A stretch of DNA of 8,079 nt from Clostridia bacterium (GCA_017398245.1 JAFQGN010000369.1:1-8079), one strand, 5' to 3'; positions 1 through 5,685 are shown, counted from the stretch's first letter. Notes: generated from the letters alone by a model not told the origin. Program-made: numbers and translations.

Positions 1-813
1 GCCGTTGTCATCCCAGCCGTGCTCGTCGTCGCCGATCAGCAGACGCTTGGGGTCGGTGGACAGGGTGGTCTTGCCGGTGCCGGACAGGCCGAAGAACAGA
101 GCGGTGTTTTCGCCGTTCATATCGGTGTTGGCGGAGCAGTGCATGGAAGCGATGCCCTTGAGCGGCAGGTAGTAGTTCATCATGGAGAACATGCCCTTCT
201 TCATCTCACCGCCGTACCAGGTGTTGATGATGACGGACTCGCGGCTGGTCAGGTTGAAGGCAACGGCGGTCTCGGAATTGAGGCCCAGTTCCTTATAGTT
301 TTCGACCTTCGCCTTGGAAGCGTTGTAGACCACGAAATCGGGCTCAAAGGTGGCGAGCTCTTCTTCGGTGGGGCAGATGAACATGTTCTTGATGAAGTGG
401 GCCTGCCAGGCAACTTCCACGATGAAGCGGACGTTCATGCGGGTGTCGGCGTTGGCACCGCAGAAAGCGTCGACCACGAAGAGCTTCTTGTTGCACAGCT
501 CGTTCTTGGCGATCTCCTTCAGGGAAGCCCAAACTTCGGTAGAGATCGGCTTGTTGTCGTTCTTGAACTCGTCGCTGGTCCACCACACGGTGTCCTTGGA
601 AGTCTCGTCCAGGACGATGTACTTGTCCTTGGGGGAGCGGCCGGTGTAGATGCCGGTCATAACGTTGACAGCGCCCAGCTCGGTGACCTGGCCCTTTTCG
701 AAGCCTTCCAGCTCGGGCTTGGTCTCTTCGGCGAACAGCATTTCGTAAGAGGGATTGTGGATAATCTCAGTGGTTCCGGTGATGCCGTACTTGCTCAGAT
801 CGATCTGTGCCAT
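1..813 (-). CDS. pckA: Phosphoenolpyruvate carboxykinase (ATP), N-terminal half, partial
   Basis: This enzyme converts oxaloacetate and ATP to phosphoenolpyruvate, CO2 and ADP in the cytosol, linking the C4 acids to gluconeogenesis; in some fermenters it runs the other way to fix CO2. The 271 visible residues run from [10 protein letters not shown] to the left edge; the ATP-type family is usually about 530-540 residues, so roughly half is present. Visible landmarks are TGRSPKDKY (57-65, substrate-binding Arg59), WYGGEMKKG (199-207, Lys206 in the metal/substrate site), SMHCSAN (223-229, His225), the P-loop GLSGTGKT (242-249) and the second kinase motif around GDDEHGW (261-267). The start at 813 is preceded by AGAGGT about nine bases upstream. 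Codon use is strongly biased to C-ending codons, as in dnaK at the other end, which suggests high expression. The family call is very secure. Confidence 0.97.
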   Translation of the reverse strand, partial: MAQIDLSKYGITGTTEIIHNPSYEMLFAEETKPELEGFEKGQVTELGAVNVMTGIYTGRSPKDKYIVLDETSKDTVWWTSDEFKNDNKPISTEVWASLKEIAKNELCNKKLFVVDAFCGANADTRMNVRFIVEVAWQAHFIKNMFICPTEEELATFEPDFVVYNASKAKVENYKELGLNSETAVAFNLTSRESVIINTWYGGEMKKGMFSMMNYYLPLKGIASMHCSANTDMNGENTALFFGLSGTGKTTLSTDPKRLLIGDDEHGWDDNG

Positions 814-1130
814 GTTGCATGCAACCTCTTTCTTTGAAAAATGTTTTCTGTGCGGCTGGGCCGCTTCAGAGCGATATGATATCGCAGGGGAGCCTTCGTG
901 TTCTGTTATACCCCGCAGATATTGCAGAAAAACAGCATAGTGTGTAAATTTCTGCGGAAATATGTGCGGCAGAATCCGATTCCCTGCAATGTATAGTATA
1001 CCGAAATACGGGGGGAAATGGAAGGGGAGAATTGGTTAATAAAGTGAATTTATCGTTCGGTTTTTATCGATTGGCGGAGAGCGTGGGGTTTTGCCGGATG
1101 GAGAGGGGCTTTTGAAAACGGAGATGGCAG
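814..1130 (-). promoter_or_regulatory. pckA upstream leader with several small dyads and a weak candidate promoter
   Basis: This gene-free, AT-richer stretch should hold the pckA promoter. The best -10 candidates read on the minus strand are TATACT (995-1000, with TTCCAT 17 bases upstream at 1018-1023) and TATAAC (905-910, no good -35). Neither is strong. Four dyads lie between 814 and 982: GTTGCATGCAAC (814-825, a perfect 12-bp palindrome between the ribosome binding site and start codon), GCGATAT-G-ATATCGC (871-885), CCGCAGA/TCTGCGG (913-919 with 951-957), and GAATC-C-GATTC (972-982). They could be operators or leader hairpins. From 1024 to 1130 nothing recognisable was found. Confidence 0.35.
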
Positions 1131-1187
1131 GGGGCTAAGGGCGGGATCATTTGCTTTGCCAGGGGTTTGGGGACGGAGCCCCGGCGT
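1131..1187 (+). repeat. Degenerate copy (A) of the two-hairpin repeat
   Basis: It keeps the tract TTTGCCAGGGG...GGGGACGGAGCCCCGGCGT of the better copies, but the first hairpin is lost (ATCATTTGCTTTGCC has no left partner) and the second is cut to GGGG/CCCC. It looks like the oldest or most decayed copy of the array. Confidence 0.55.
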
Positions 1188-1217
1188 GACCCTCGTCGCT
1201 CCTCTGTTACTGTCGAA

Positions 1218-1259
1218 AACCCGGCCCGCACTGTAAGTGCTGTCGGGCTATTTGTTCTT
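1218..1259 (+). terminator. Decayed copy of the repeat-borne terminator hairpin
   Basis: AACCCGGC (1218-1225) pairs with GTCGGGCT (1242-1249) with one A-C mismatch and one G-T wobble; inside it is GCACT-GTA-AGTGC. The run that follows, ATTTGTTCTT, is a broken T tract. The partner copy at 1410-1449 is intact, so this one appears to be decaying. There is no plus-strand gene just upstream for it to serve. Confidence 0.45.
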
Positions 1260-1280
1260 CATAATCAAGATGTGCATTCC

Positions 1281-1345
1281 CATAACTGAGGGATCCAAGG
1301 GGAATCATTCCCCTTGGCAGGGGCCGGGGACGGAGTCCTCAGCGT
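1281..1345 (+). repeat. Two-hairpin repeat, copy B
   Basis: The copy opens with CATAACTGAGGGATCC. Hairpin 1 is CCAAGGGGAAT / ATTCCCCTTGG (1295-1305 and 1307-1317, one base between the arms). Hairpin 2 is damaged: GGGGAC is followed by GTCCTC instead of GTCCCC. The copy ends in AGCGT. Confidence 0.8.
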
Positions 1346-1409
1346 AACCCCGGCAGCCCTGGACGCATCTCCCGGGGTACCCCCTCGTCGCTCCTCTGTT
1401 ACTGTCGAA

Positions 1410-1449
1410 AGCCCGGCCCGCACTGTAAGTGCTGCCGGGCTGTTTTTTT
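1410..1449 (+). terminator. Rho-independent-type terminator hairpin inside the repeat unit
   Basis: AGCCCGGC (1410-1417) pairs perfectly with GCCGGGCT (1434-1441). The inner stem is GCACT-GTA-AGTGC, with CC opposite a single T between the two stems. A run of seven T follows at 1443-1449, so it would stop plus-strand transcription well. Read on the minus strand it has only a short T run (TTTCGAC), so it is a poor terminator for the operon that ends at 1495. Its direction opposes both flanking genes, which suggests it travels as part of the repeat. Confidence 0.65.
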
Positions 1450-1470
1450 CATAATTAGGAAGTACATTCC

Positions 1471-1536
1471 CATAACTGAGGGATCCAAGGGGAATCATTC
1501 CCCTTGGCAGGGGCCCGGGGACGGAGTCCCCGGCGT
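1471..1536 (+). repeat. Two-hairpin repeat, copy C, overlapping the 3' end of the pseudouridine synthase gene
   Basis: Hairpin 1 is CCAAGGGGAAT / ATTCCCCTTGG (1485-1495 and 1497-1507), and hairpin 2 is CCGGGGAC-GGA-GTCCCCGG. Both are intact. On the minus strand the copy encodes the last residues and TGA stop (1495-1497) of the RluA-family gene. Confidence 0.85.
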
Positions 1537-2439
1537 AACTCCCGGCGTACCCCGGTCGAGAAGCTGCGCGAGCTCCGGAGGCAAGGGCTGTTCAAAGGAG
1601 AGGATTTGGCCGGTCATAGGATGCACGAAGGAGACAAAGGCCGAATGCAGGGCGAACCGCCCGGGCAGATCGGGCCGCTCCACGCCGTAAAGGAAATCGC
1701 CGTAGACCGGACAGCCGATGTGCGCCATGTGCACGCGGATCTGATGCGTACGCCCGGTCTCCAAGCGCAAACGGACAAGACTGAGCGGGCCGCAGGTCTC
1801 CAGAACGCGGTAATGCGTGCGCGCTTTCTTGCCGTCCGGGCGCACCTCGCGGCGCACGGTCGCGCCATCCGCCTTGCCGATGGGAGCGTCGATGGTTCCT
1901 TCGGCGGGAATGGGCGCGCCTTCCACAAGGGCGAGATATTCGCGCACGAAGGAGGGCGTGTGCAGCTGCTTTTGCAAAACGGCCTGCGACTGCGGGTGCT
2001 TGGCCACGAGCATCAGGCCGCTGGTGCCCTTGTCCAGCCGGTTCGTGGGCCGGAACGCGCGGCCGCCCAAAAGGGGCAGCATGCGCGCTTCGAGCGTGTC
2101 GCCCGTCTGGCGCTCGGAGGACTGGGTGGGCAAAGGCGCGGGCTTGTTGACGACGAAAATATCCTCGTCTTTGTAGAGGATATCCACAGGCTTGTCCACA
2201 TGGGCATGGACGGAGCCGTCCTCGCGCAGGCGGACGATGAGCGTTTGTCCCGCGCGCACGGCATCGGTGGCGATGGCGCGGACGCCGTCTAAAGTCACGC
2301 CGTTTTCACGAAATTTGGCGGACGTGAACTGCTTGTGCGAAAGCCCCATGCGCCCCTTGGCGATGTGCTTGACAAGCCGTCCGTCGTCCGCCTGTGTGAT
2401 GATGTATATGATCTCTTTTTCGATGGAATGGTCGCTCAT
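1495..2439 (-). CDS. RluA/RluD-family 23S rRNA-type pseudouridine synthase
   Basis: A 314-residue enzyme expected to isomerise specific uridines to pseudouridine, most likely in 23S rRNA; the exact target cannot be read from the sequence. An N-terminal S4-like RNA-binding region covers about residues 15-75. The catalytic domain follows: NRLDKGTSGLML (133-144) carries the catalytic aspartate, Asp136, then comes Tyr210, LETGRTHQIRVH (226-237) and GDFLYG (247-252). The usual domain end (HPMTGQILSFEQPLPPEL) is reached near residue 290. The last ~18 residues, rich in Gly, Pro and Thr, and the stop are encoded by repeat copy C. The start ATG overlaps the TGA of the glycosyltransferase in an ATGA (2436-2439), so translation is probably coupled. 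This is an unusual operon partner for two glycan genes and may be there only by position. Confidence 0.92.
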   Translation of the reverse strand: MSDHSIEKEIIYIITQADDGRLVKHIAKGRMGLSHKQFTSAKFRENGVTLDGVRAIATDAVRAGQTLIVRLREDGSVHAHVDKPVDILYKDEDIFVVNKPAPLPTQSSERQTGDTLEARMLPLLGGRAFRPTNRLDKGTSGLMLVAKHPQSQAVLQKQLHTPSFVREYLALVEGAPIPAEGTIDAPIGKADGATVRREVRPDGKKARTHYRVLETCGPLSLVRLRLETGRTHQIRVHMAHIGCPVYGDFLYGVERPDLPGRFALHSAFVSFVHPMTGQILSFEQPLPPELAQLLDRGTPGVTPGTPSPGPCQGE

Positions 2440-3356
2440 GCGTTTTTCTTGAGCGGGTCCACCCGCAGCATGCGCACTTTGTCGAGGAAGATATTGATGG
2501 CGATGGCGGGGGAGGTGAGCCCCGCGAGCACCATGTGCTTGAGCGCGCTTGTGTATTCTCGCCGCTTGAGGCAGGCGAAGAACAGAACGGCATGGTGCCT
2601 GCAGACGATAAAGCGGCGCTGTTTTCCGGTGAGCAGGTGGAAATACTTTTTCTTGACGCTGAGCAGATAGAGCTCGCCCGTGACCTTGTTTTTGCCAAAG
2701 GACATGCGCTCGCCATCGTGGATATACTGCACGACGAGCGACTGCTTGATATAGCCAATCTTCAGGCCGGAATTGATGCTTTTGAGCATGAGCAGATATT
2801 CCTGCGCGGTGAGCACGTCGTCAAACATGCCGATGCGGCGCAGGGCCTCGGCCCGGTACATGTAGGTGTCGGTCGGGGTGAGCGGATCGACCAGATGGCG
2901 GATGAGCAGATCTTCGTTCTTGGGGTGCGTGTCCACCGGGTGGCGGCGCTGGTCGACCAGAACGCCATCCTGGTTGTGGATATCGCAATCCATAAAGCTC
3001 ATTTCCCAGCCGTTTGCCATCATGGCCTCGACCTGTACCTGCACCTTGTTGGGCAGGAAGATGTCGTCGTCGTCCAGGAAGGTGATATATTCGCCCGAGG
3101 CGGCCTTGATACCCTCGTTGCGGGCAAGCGCGCCGCCCATATTTTTGGCGTTGAGCACGCGCTTGACGCGGGGATCGCTGCCGTAATGCGCATCGAGCGA
3201 TTTTTGCGTGGCGGCGCGGTATTCGGAGCCTTCGCCGTTGTCATCGACAATGACGGCTTCGATATCGGTCCACGTCTGGCCCAGAACGCTTTCGAGCGCC
3301 CTGAGCAGAAATTCGCTGCGTTTATAGGTCGGGATGACCACGCTTACTTTTGTCAA
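2436..3356 (-). CDS. Family 2 glycosyltransferase (GT-A fold)
   Basis: A 306-residue inverting-type sugar transferase expected to use a nucleotide-sugar donor on a cell-surface glycan; donor and acceptor are unknown. The N-terminal nucleotide-binding part shows [10 protein letters not shown] (4-13), VDDN (37-40) and the metal-binding DxD in LDDDD (94-98). Glu186 in AQEYLL may be the general base. No obvious membrane anchor is seen; the C-terminal third (about 225-306) is basic with hydrophobic patches and could lie on the membrane. The start is TTG at 3354-3356: no in-frame ATG is near and GGGGGAGG (3365-3372) lies 8 bases upstream. The gene begins 24 bases after the phosphoglycosyl transferase stop, and its TGA overlaps the next ATG. 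This supports one transcript in which the second sugar is added after the lipid-linked first one. Confidence 0.92.
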   Translation of the reverse strand: MTKVSVVIPTYKRSEFLLRALESVLGQTWTDIEAVIVDDNGEGSEYRAATQKSLDAHYGSDPRVKRVLNAKNMGGALARNEGIKAASGEYITFLDDDDIFLPNKVQVQVEAMMANGWEMSFMDCDIHNQDGVLVDQRRHPVDTHPKNEDLLIRHLVDPLTPTDTYMYRAEALRRIGMFDDVLTAQEYLLMLKSINSGLKIGYIKQSLVVQYIHDGERMSFGKNKVTGELYLLSVKKKYFHLLTGKQRRFIVCRHHAVLFFACLKRREYTSALKHMVLAGLTSPAIAINIFLDKVRMLRVDPLKKNA

Positions 3357-3364
3357 GATCGGTT

Positions 3365-3372
3365 CCTCCCCC
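3365..3372 (-). promoter_or_regulatory. Ribosome binding site that fixes the TTG start of the GT2 gene
   Basis: GGGGGAGG on the minus strand lies 8 bases before TTG at 3356. It overlaps a perfect CCCCCGGGGG palindrome (3368-3377). Confidence 0.75.
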
Positions 3373-3380
3373 GGGGGAAT

Positions 3381-3974
3381 TTATGCATTGTCGCGCACGC
3401 CTTCGTGCCTGAGGACGCTCAGGAATGTGCGCAGAAGGATGGAAATATCGGTAAGGGCGGACATGGAGGCGATATACTCGCCATCGCGCCTGGCCTTGGT
3501 GGCGATCTCCAGCTCGTCGCGGCCGCTGATCTGCGCAAGGCCGGTCAGGCCCGGGCGCACGTCGTTGGCCTTGTATTTGTCGCGCTCGGCGATCAGATCG
3601 TACTGGTTATACAGCGCGGGGCGCGGGCCGACGAGGCTCATTTCGCCCTTGAGGATGTTCCACAGCTGCGGGAGCTCATCCAGACTCGTTTTGCGCAGGA
3701 TGCGCCCGGCCTTGGTGATCATGGAGCCGGAATTCTGCACAAGATGGGTGGGCATATCCTTGGGCGCGCTGGTATACATGGTGCGGAATTTGACGATCAT
3801 AAAATGCGTCTTGTTCCGGCCGACGCGCTTTTGACGGAAGAAGACCGGGCCCTGGGAATCGGCCTTAATCCAAAGAGAAATGGCCGCAAACACCGGGCTG
3901 AGCAGCAGCAGGGCTACGGACGAGATCAGGATGTCTCCCGTCCTTTTCATGAACCGGTACGCTGTGGAATGCAT
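3381..3974 (-). CDS. Polyprenyl-phosphate phosphoglycosyl transferase (bacterial sugar transferase, PglC/WcaJ type)
   Basis: This enzyme moves a sugar-1-phosphate from a UDP-sugar to undecaprenyl phosphate at the inner face of the membrane, the first step in building a surface glycan. I chose the ATG at 3974 (197 residues) because AGAGGAGA lies about 8 bases upstream; the open frame extends 31 codons further to 4067, but that part overlaps the likely promoter and has no family similarity. Residues 14-36 form a hydrophobic re-entrant or membrane helix ([15 protein letters not shown]...). Then come [10 protein letters not shown] (45-54), KFRTM (62-66), the Asp-Glu catalytic pair in SLDELPQL (97-104; D99, E100), SLVGPRP (113-119) and [14 protein letters not shown] (140-153). 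The length fits the minimal monotopic class without the extra N-terminal domain of WcaJ. The sugar cannot be told from sequence. It is the first gene of the operon. Confidence 0.94.
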   Translation of the reverse strand: MHSTAYRFMKRTGDILISSVALLLLSPVFAAISLWIKADSQGPVFFRQKRVGRNKTHFMIVKFRTMYTSAPKDMPTHLVQNSGSMITKAGRILRKTSLDELPQLWNILKGEMSLVGPRPALYNQYDLIAERDKYKANDVRPGLTGLAQISGRDELEIATKARRDGEYIASMSALTDISILLRTFLSVLRHEGVRDNA

Positions 3975-4038
3975 CGCGCGTCTCTCCTCTGCCGCTGTTG
4001 TGTATCGGGCTGGAAATGCACATTCCAGTCCATCCTTT

Positions 4039-4067
4039 ATCATACACCAACGCGCGGGAAAACGCAA
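4039..4067 (-). promoter_or_regulatory. Candidate sigma-A promoter of the glycan/pseudouridine synthase operon
   Basis: On the minus strand TTGCGT (4062-4067) and TATGAT (4039-4044) are 17 bases apart, so the predicted transcript starts near 4032, about 58 bases before the ATG at 3974. The -10 matches 5 of 6 consensus bases and the -35 matches 3 of 6. An inverted repeat CTGGAA/TTCCAG (4010-4015 with 4023-4028) lies just inside the predicted transcript and could be a leader hairpin or operator. Confidence 0.5.
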
Positions 4068-4100
4068 GGATTTGCGGGCGGTGTTTCATAAAGGAAGAGA

Positions 4101-4880
4101 TCAGGGGGCGGTCGTTTCGGCGGGGGAGAAGGCGGTGTTCCATGTGGGAGGTGCTTTCGTGGGCATGGGGTTCTGCGTTGATTCTGTCGGAGAGGTCTTT
4201 GCGAGTTCGGGTTTTGTCGAAGGAACGGCGGTTTCGGCACGGGATTCTGCCAAAAGTGCGCTCGTTCCGGCGAGGTCTTCCTCGGCGGCGGTGAGCAGGG
4301 CGAGAAGGGTTTCCAGCTCGGCTTCGCTGCGCGTGTTTTTGTACTCGGCAGCGGCGAGGGCCTGGGCCGCTTCCTTATATAATGTCTCGGTTCCGGCCAG
4401 ATCCTCCTGCGCGGCGGTGAGCAGGGCGCAAAGTTGGTCGATCTCGGTTTGATTCTGAGCGGTTCGCGTTTGCAGATTGGCGTTCAAGCTGTTCAGGCGC
4501 TCGTTTTCGGCGGACAGCGCGGCGCAGCGGTCTTCCCGAGCCTGCGCAAGGCTTTCCCGGCGTTCCAGCTCGCTAAGGAGCGAGGCGATTTCCTCGCGCG
4601 CGAGGGCGGCTTCGCTTTCCAGCTTTGCCATGGCGGCCGGGTCGTACAGGGCGGACTGTGCTTTTACGGAGGAAAGCTCCGTCTGCGCGGATGCGAGCGC
4701 GCTTTCCAGCGCGTTGGATCGCTTTTGCCATGCGCCGGTCTGCTTCAGGCTGGAAAAGAGAAGCCCGCCGAGCACGACGGTCGCGGCGGCGAACGTGAGC
4801 ATCAGCGCGCAGATGGTCTTTTCGGCGTGCTGCGGCGCGTTCATGGCGCGCAGGGCGGGTCGTTTTTTGCGTTGCAGCAT
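4101..4880 (-). CDS. Membrane-anchored coiled-coil protein of unknown function
   Basis: I do not recognise the family. The start at 4880 is preceded by GGAAGGGAG about 10 bases upstream; an in-frame ATG at 4937 has no such site, so 259 residues is preferred. A short basic N-terminus (MLQRKKRPALR) is followed by one hydrophobic segment at about 22-44, giving a likely type II orientation with the rest outside. Residues about 52-213 are rich in Ala, Leu, Glu and Gln with heptad-like spacing, so they should form a long coiled coil. It contains an internal repeat: ALLTAAQEDLAGTETL (152-167) and ALLTAAEEDLAGTSAL (194-209), 42 residues or six heptads apart. Residues 214-259 are a Pro/Thr/Ser-rich tail that is probably unstructured. 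It is 126 bases upstream of the glycan operon, which seems to have its own promoter. A spacer or envelope role is a guess. Confidence 0.75.
   Translation of the reverse strand: MLQRKKRPALRAMNAPQHAEKTICALMLTFAAATVVLGGLLFSSLKQTGAWQKRSNALESALASAQTELSSVKAQSALYDPAAMAKLESEAALAREEIASLLSELERRESLAQAREDRCAALSAENERLNSLNANLQTRTAQNQTEIDQLCALLTAAQEDLAGTETLYKEAAQALAAAEYKNTRSEAELETLLALLTAAEEDLAGTSALLAESRAETAVPSTKPELAKTSPTESTQNPMPTKAPPTWNTAFSPAETTAP
4261..4427 (-). repeat. Internal 126-bp-spaced duplication within the coiled-coil gene
   Basis: GTTCCGGC...GGCGGTGAGCAGGGCG occurs at 4264-4302 and again at 4390-4428, exactly 126 bases (42 codons) apart. The two copies encode near-identical coiled-coil segments, which points to growth of the rod by in-frame duplication. 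Confidence 0.75.
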
Positions 4881-5013
4881 GTATACATCGCTCCCTTCCT
4901 TCAAGGATACGGAGCGCGGGCGTTTTCTATGCCGCATAAAACGCGGCCCGCGCGGGGAAAGCTAAAAGCGCTGCAGAGCGCGTGGAAACGCAAACGGAAA
5001 GGAGATTGGAACG
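4881..5013. promoter_or_regulatory. Divergent intergenic region between the coiled-coil gene and the DUF378 gene
   Basis: This 133-base gap must hold the starts of two divergent transcripts, but no convincing -35/-10 pair was found in either direction. It contains a near-dyad, CGTTT-TC-TATGC-C-GCATA-AAACG (4921-4943), and a CCCGCGCGGG palindrome (4947-4956). AAAGGAG (4998-5004) is the ribosome binding site of the DUF378 gene. Confidence 0.3.
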
Positions 5014-5208
5014 ATGAACAGATTTTCTCTTGTGCTGGTGATCATCGGCGCGCTGAACTGGCTGCTGGTCGGCCTGTTTCAGTATGATCTGGTCGCCGGG
5101 ATCTTTGGCGGGCAGACGGCTTTGATCAGCCGCATTGTGTATGCCCTGGTCGGCGTGGCCGGCCTGTGGTGCATTTCGCTGCTGTTCCGCGACCGGGTTA
5201 CGGAGTGA
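5014..5208 (+). CDS. DUF378-family small membrane protein
   Basis: A 64-residue protein with two predicted membrane helices, about residues 5-23 and 39-57, joined by a short loop. The pattern GALNWLLVGLF (12-22), FGGQTALISR (31-40) and VYALVGVAGLW (42-52) is the hallmark of the DUF378 family, whose function is not known. Length is normal for the family. AAAGGAG lies nine bases before the ATG, so the start is secure. It is a lone gene on the plus strand: repeats follow it and a divergent gene precedes it. Its transcript probably ends within the hairpins at 5219-5260 or 5477-5515. Confidence 0.9.
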   Translation: MNRFSLVLVIIGALNWLLVGLFQYDLVAGIFGGQTALISRIVYALVGVAGLWCISLLFRDRVTE

Positions 5209-5210
5209 GG

Positions 5211-5440
5211 GATGATGTCGGGGAGACCTTTTTGTTTTGGAAAAGAAAAAGGTCTCCCCGAACCCCACTAAAAAGAAACCACTATTTGAGTTCTGCATCT
5301 TTGGTGTAAGGTTCGGTGGAAGTGATCGTATGTCGGCGCGGTCGACCATTGGGAAAAGAAAGGCCCTCCCCCGAACCCCCACCGAAAGAAACCTGTATTG
5401 GGGTTTGGGATTCTTGCGCAATAGTAACGGCAGGCGCACA
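5211..5440. repeat. Two head-to-tail units (~115 bp each) of a second extragenic repeat family
   Basis: Units begin at ATGTCGG near 5215 and 5330. Both share TTGG(G)AAAAGAAA, then GG(T/C)C(T)...CCCCGAACCCC, then AAAGAAACC and ATTTGAG/ATTGGGG, at about three positions in four by eye. Read on the minus strand in one frame they would give aromatic, glycine-rich strings such as GFFLVGFGETFFF and GFFRWGFGGGPFF; there are no ribosome binding sites, and I take these as by-products of the repeat, not proteins. Confidence 0.65.
5219..5260. repeat. 15-bp perfect hairpin after the DUF378 gene
   Basis: CGGGGAGACCTTTTT (5219-5233) is the exact reverse complement of AAAAAGGTCTCCCCG (5246-5260), with a 12-base loop. 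It begins ten bases after the DUF378 stop. A T tract does not follow the stem, so it is not a classical terminator, but it would protect a 3' end or slow polymerase in either direction. The matching left arm in the second unit (5334-5350) is decayed. Confidence 0.8.
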
Positions 5441-5476
5441 TGCATTTGAGGATATGATATAGGAAAGATAACGGGG

Positions 5477-5515
5477 GGCTGGCCCGCACGGAACGTGCAG
5501 CCAGCCTTTACTTTC
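5477..5515 (+). terminator. Rho-independent-type terminator, third copy of the repeat-borne hairpin
   Basis: GGCTGGC (5477-5483) pairs with GCCAGCC (5500-5506), enclosing GCACG-GAA-CGTGC, with CC opposite a single A between the stems. The T-rich run TTTACTTTCTT follows. The architecture, including the CC bulge and 3-base loop, is the same as at 1410-1449 although most stem bases differ. It is well placed to end the DUF378 transcript. Confidence 0.65.
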
Positions 5516-5536
5516 TTCGGATGGATTTATTGACCT

Positions 5537-5601
5537 CATATTGAGGAGTCCAGAGGGAATCATTCCCTCTGGCAGGGGTCCGGGGACAGAGTCCCCGGCG
5601 T
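5537..5601 (+). repeat. Two-hairpin repeat, copy D
   Basis: It opens with CATATTGAGGAGTCC. Hairpin 1 is CCAGAGGGAAT / ATTCCCTCTGG: the stem differs from copies B and C at two base pairs and both changes are matched in the other arm. Hairpin 2 is CCGGGGAC-AGA-GTCCCCGG. It lies 30 bases after the terminator hairpin, in the same order and direction as in the array at 1191-1554. Confidence 0.85.
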
Positions 5602-5618
5602 TCCTTGAATAATGTACC

Positions 5619-5685
5619 CATACTGAGGGGTGCCGGGGAAATCATTTCCCCTGCCGAGGGTTTCAGGGGCGAGCAGCCCCTGACG
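5619..5685 (+). repeat. Two-hairpin repeat, copy E (diverged)
   Basis: It opens with CATACTGAGGGGTGCC. Hairpin 1 is GGGGAAAT-C-ATTTCCCC, and hairpin 2 is TCAGGGGC-GAGCA-GCCCCTGA. The stems are intact although their bases differ from the other copies. It directly follows copy D, without a terminator hairpin between them. From 5686 to 5754 nothing else recognisable was found. Confidence 0.8.

Larger units (their letters stand above)
1131..1554. repeat. Array of extragenic repeats with a ~192-bp tandem duplication
   Basis: Two long units lie head to tail, 1191-1382 and 1383-1554. Their first ~155 bases agree at about nine positions in ten by eye; the tails diverge. Each unit holds, in order, a conserved lead (CCTCGTCGCTCCTCTG...), a terminator-like hairpin, a ~40-base spacer, and a two-hairpin element ending in GGCGT or AGCGT. 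A degenerate two-hairpin element (1131-1187) precedes the first unit, so the array is about two and a half units long. No transposase or coding potential is seen. The right end enters the 3' end of the pseudouridine synthase gene. Confidence 0.85.

Noticed and set aside
19..837. A 272-codon plus-strand frame opposite pckA.
   Set aside because: The minus strand encodes PEP carboxykinase with all expected motifs; this frame is its mirror image.
1265..1498. A 77-codon minus-strand frame whose ATG overlaps the pseudouridine synthase TGA.
   Set aside because: It lies wholly in the repeat array, and its start and end both read from the same repeated bases (the SPWIPQLWE/PLGSLSYGN strings). It has no ribosome binding site.
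1131..1554. A CRISPR array or riboswitch in the repeat block.
   Set aside because: There are only two long units with no regular short spacers, and no known riboswitch core was recognised.
1504..2292. A 262-codon plus-strand frame opposite the pseudouridine synthase gene.
   Set aside because: No ribosome binding site or domain; the RluA catalytic motifs are on the other strand.
3975..4067. A 31-codon N-terminal extension of the phosphoglycosyl transferase.
   Set aside because: It overlaps the likely promoter, shows no family similarity, and the ATG at 3974 has the good ribosome binding site.
2535..4091. A 518-codon open frame on the plus strand opposite the two glycan genes.
   Set aside because: It is antisense to two genes with clear family motifs, lacks any recognisable domain, and is the expected by-product of GC-rich codon bias.
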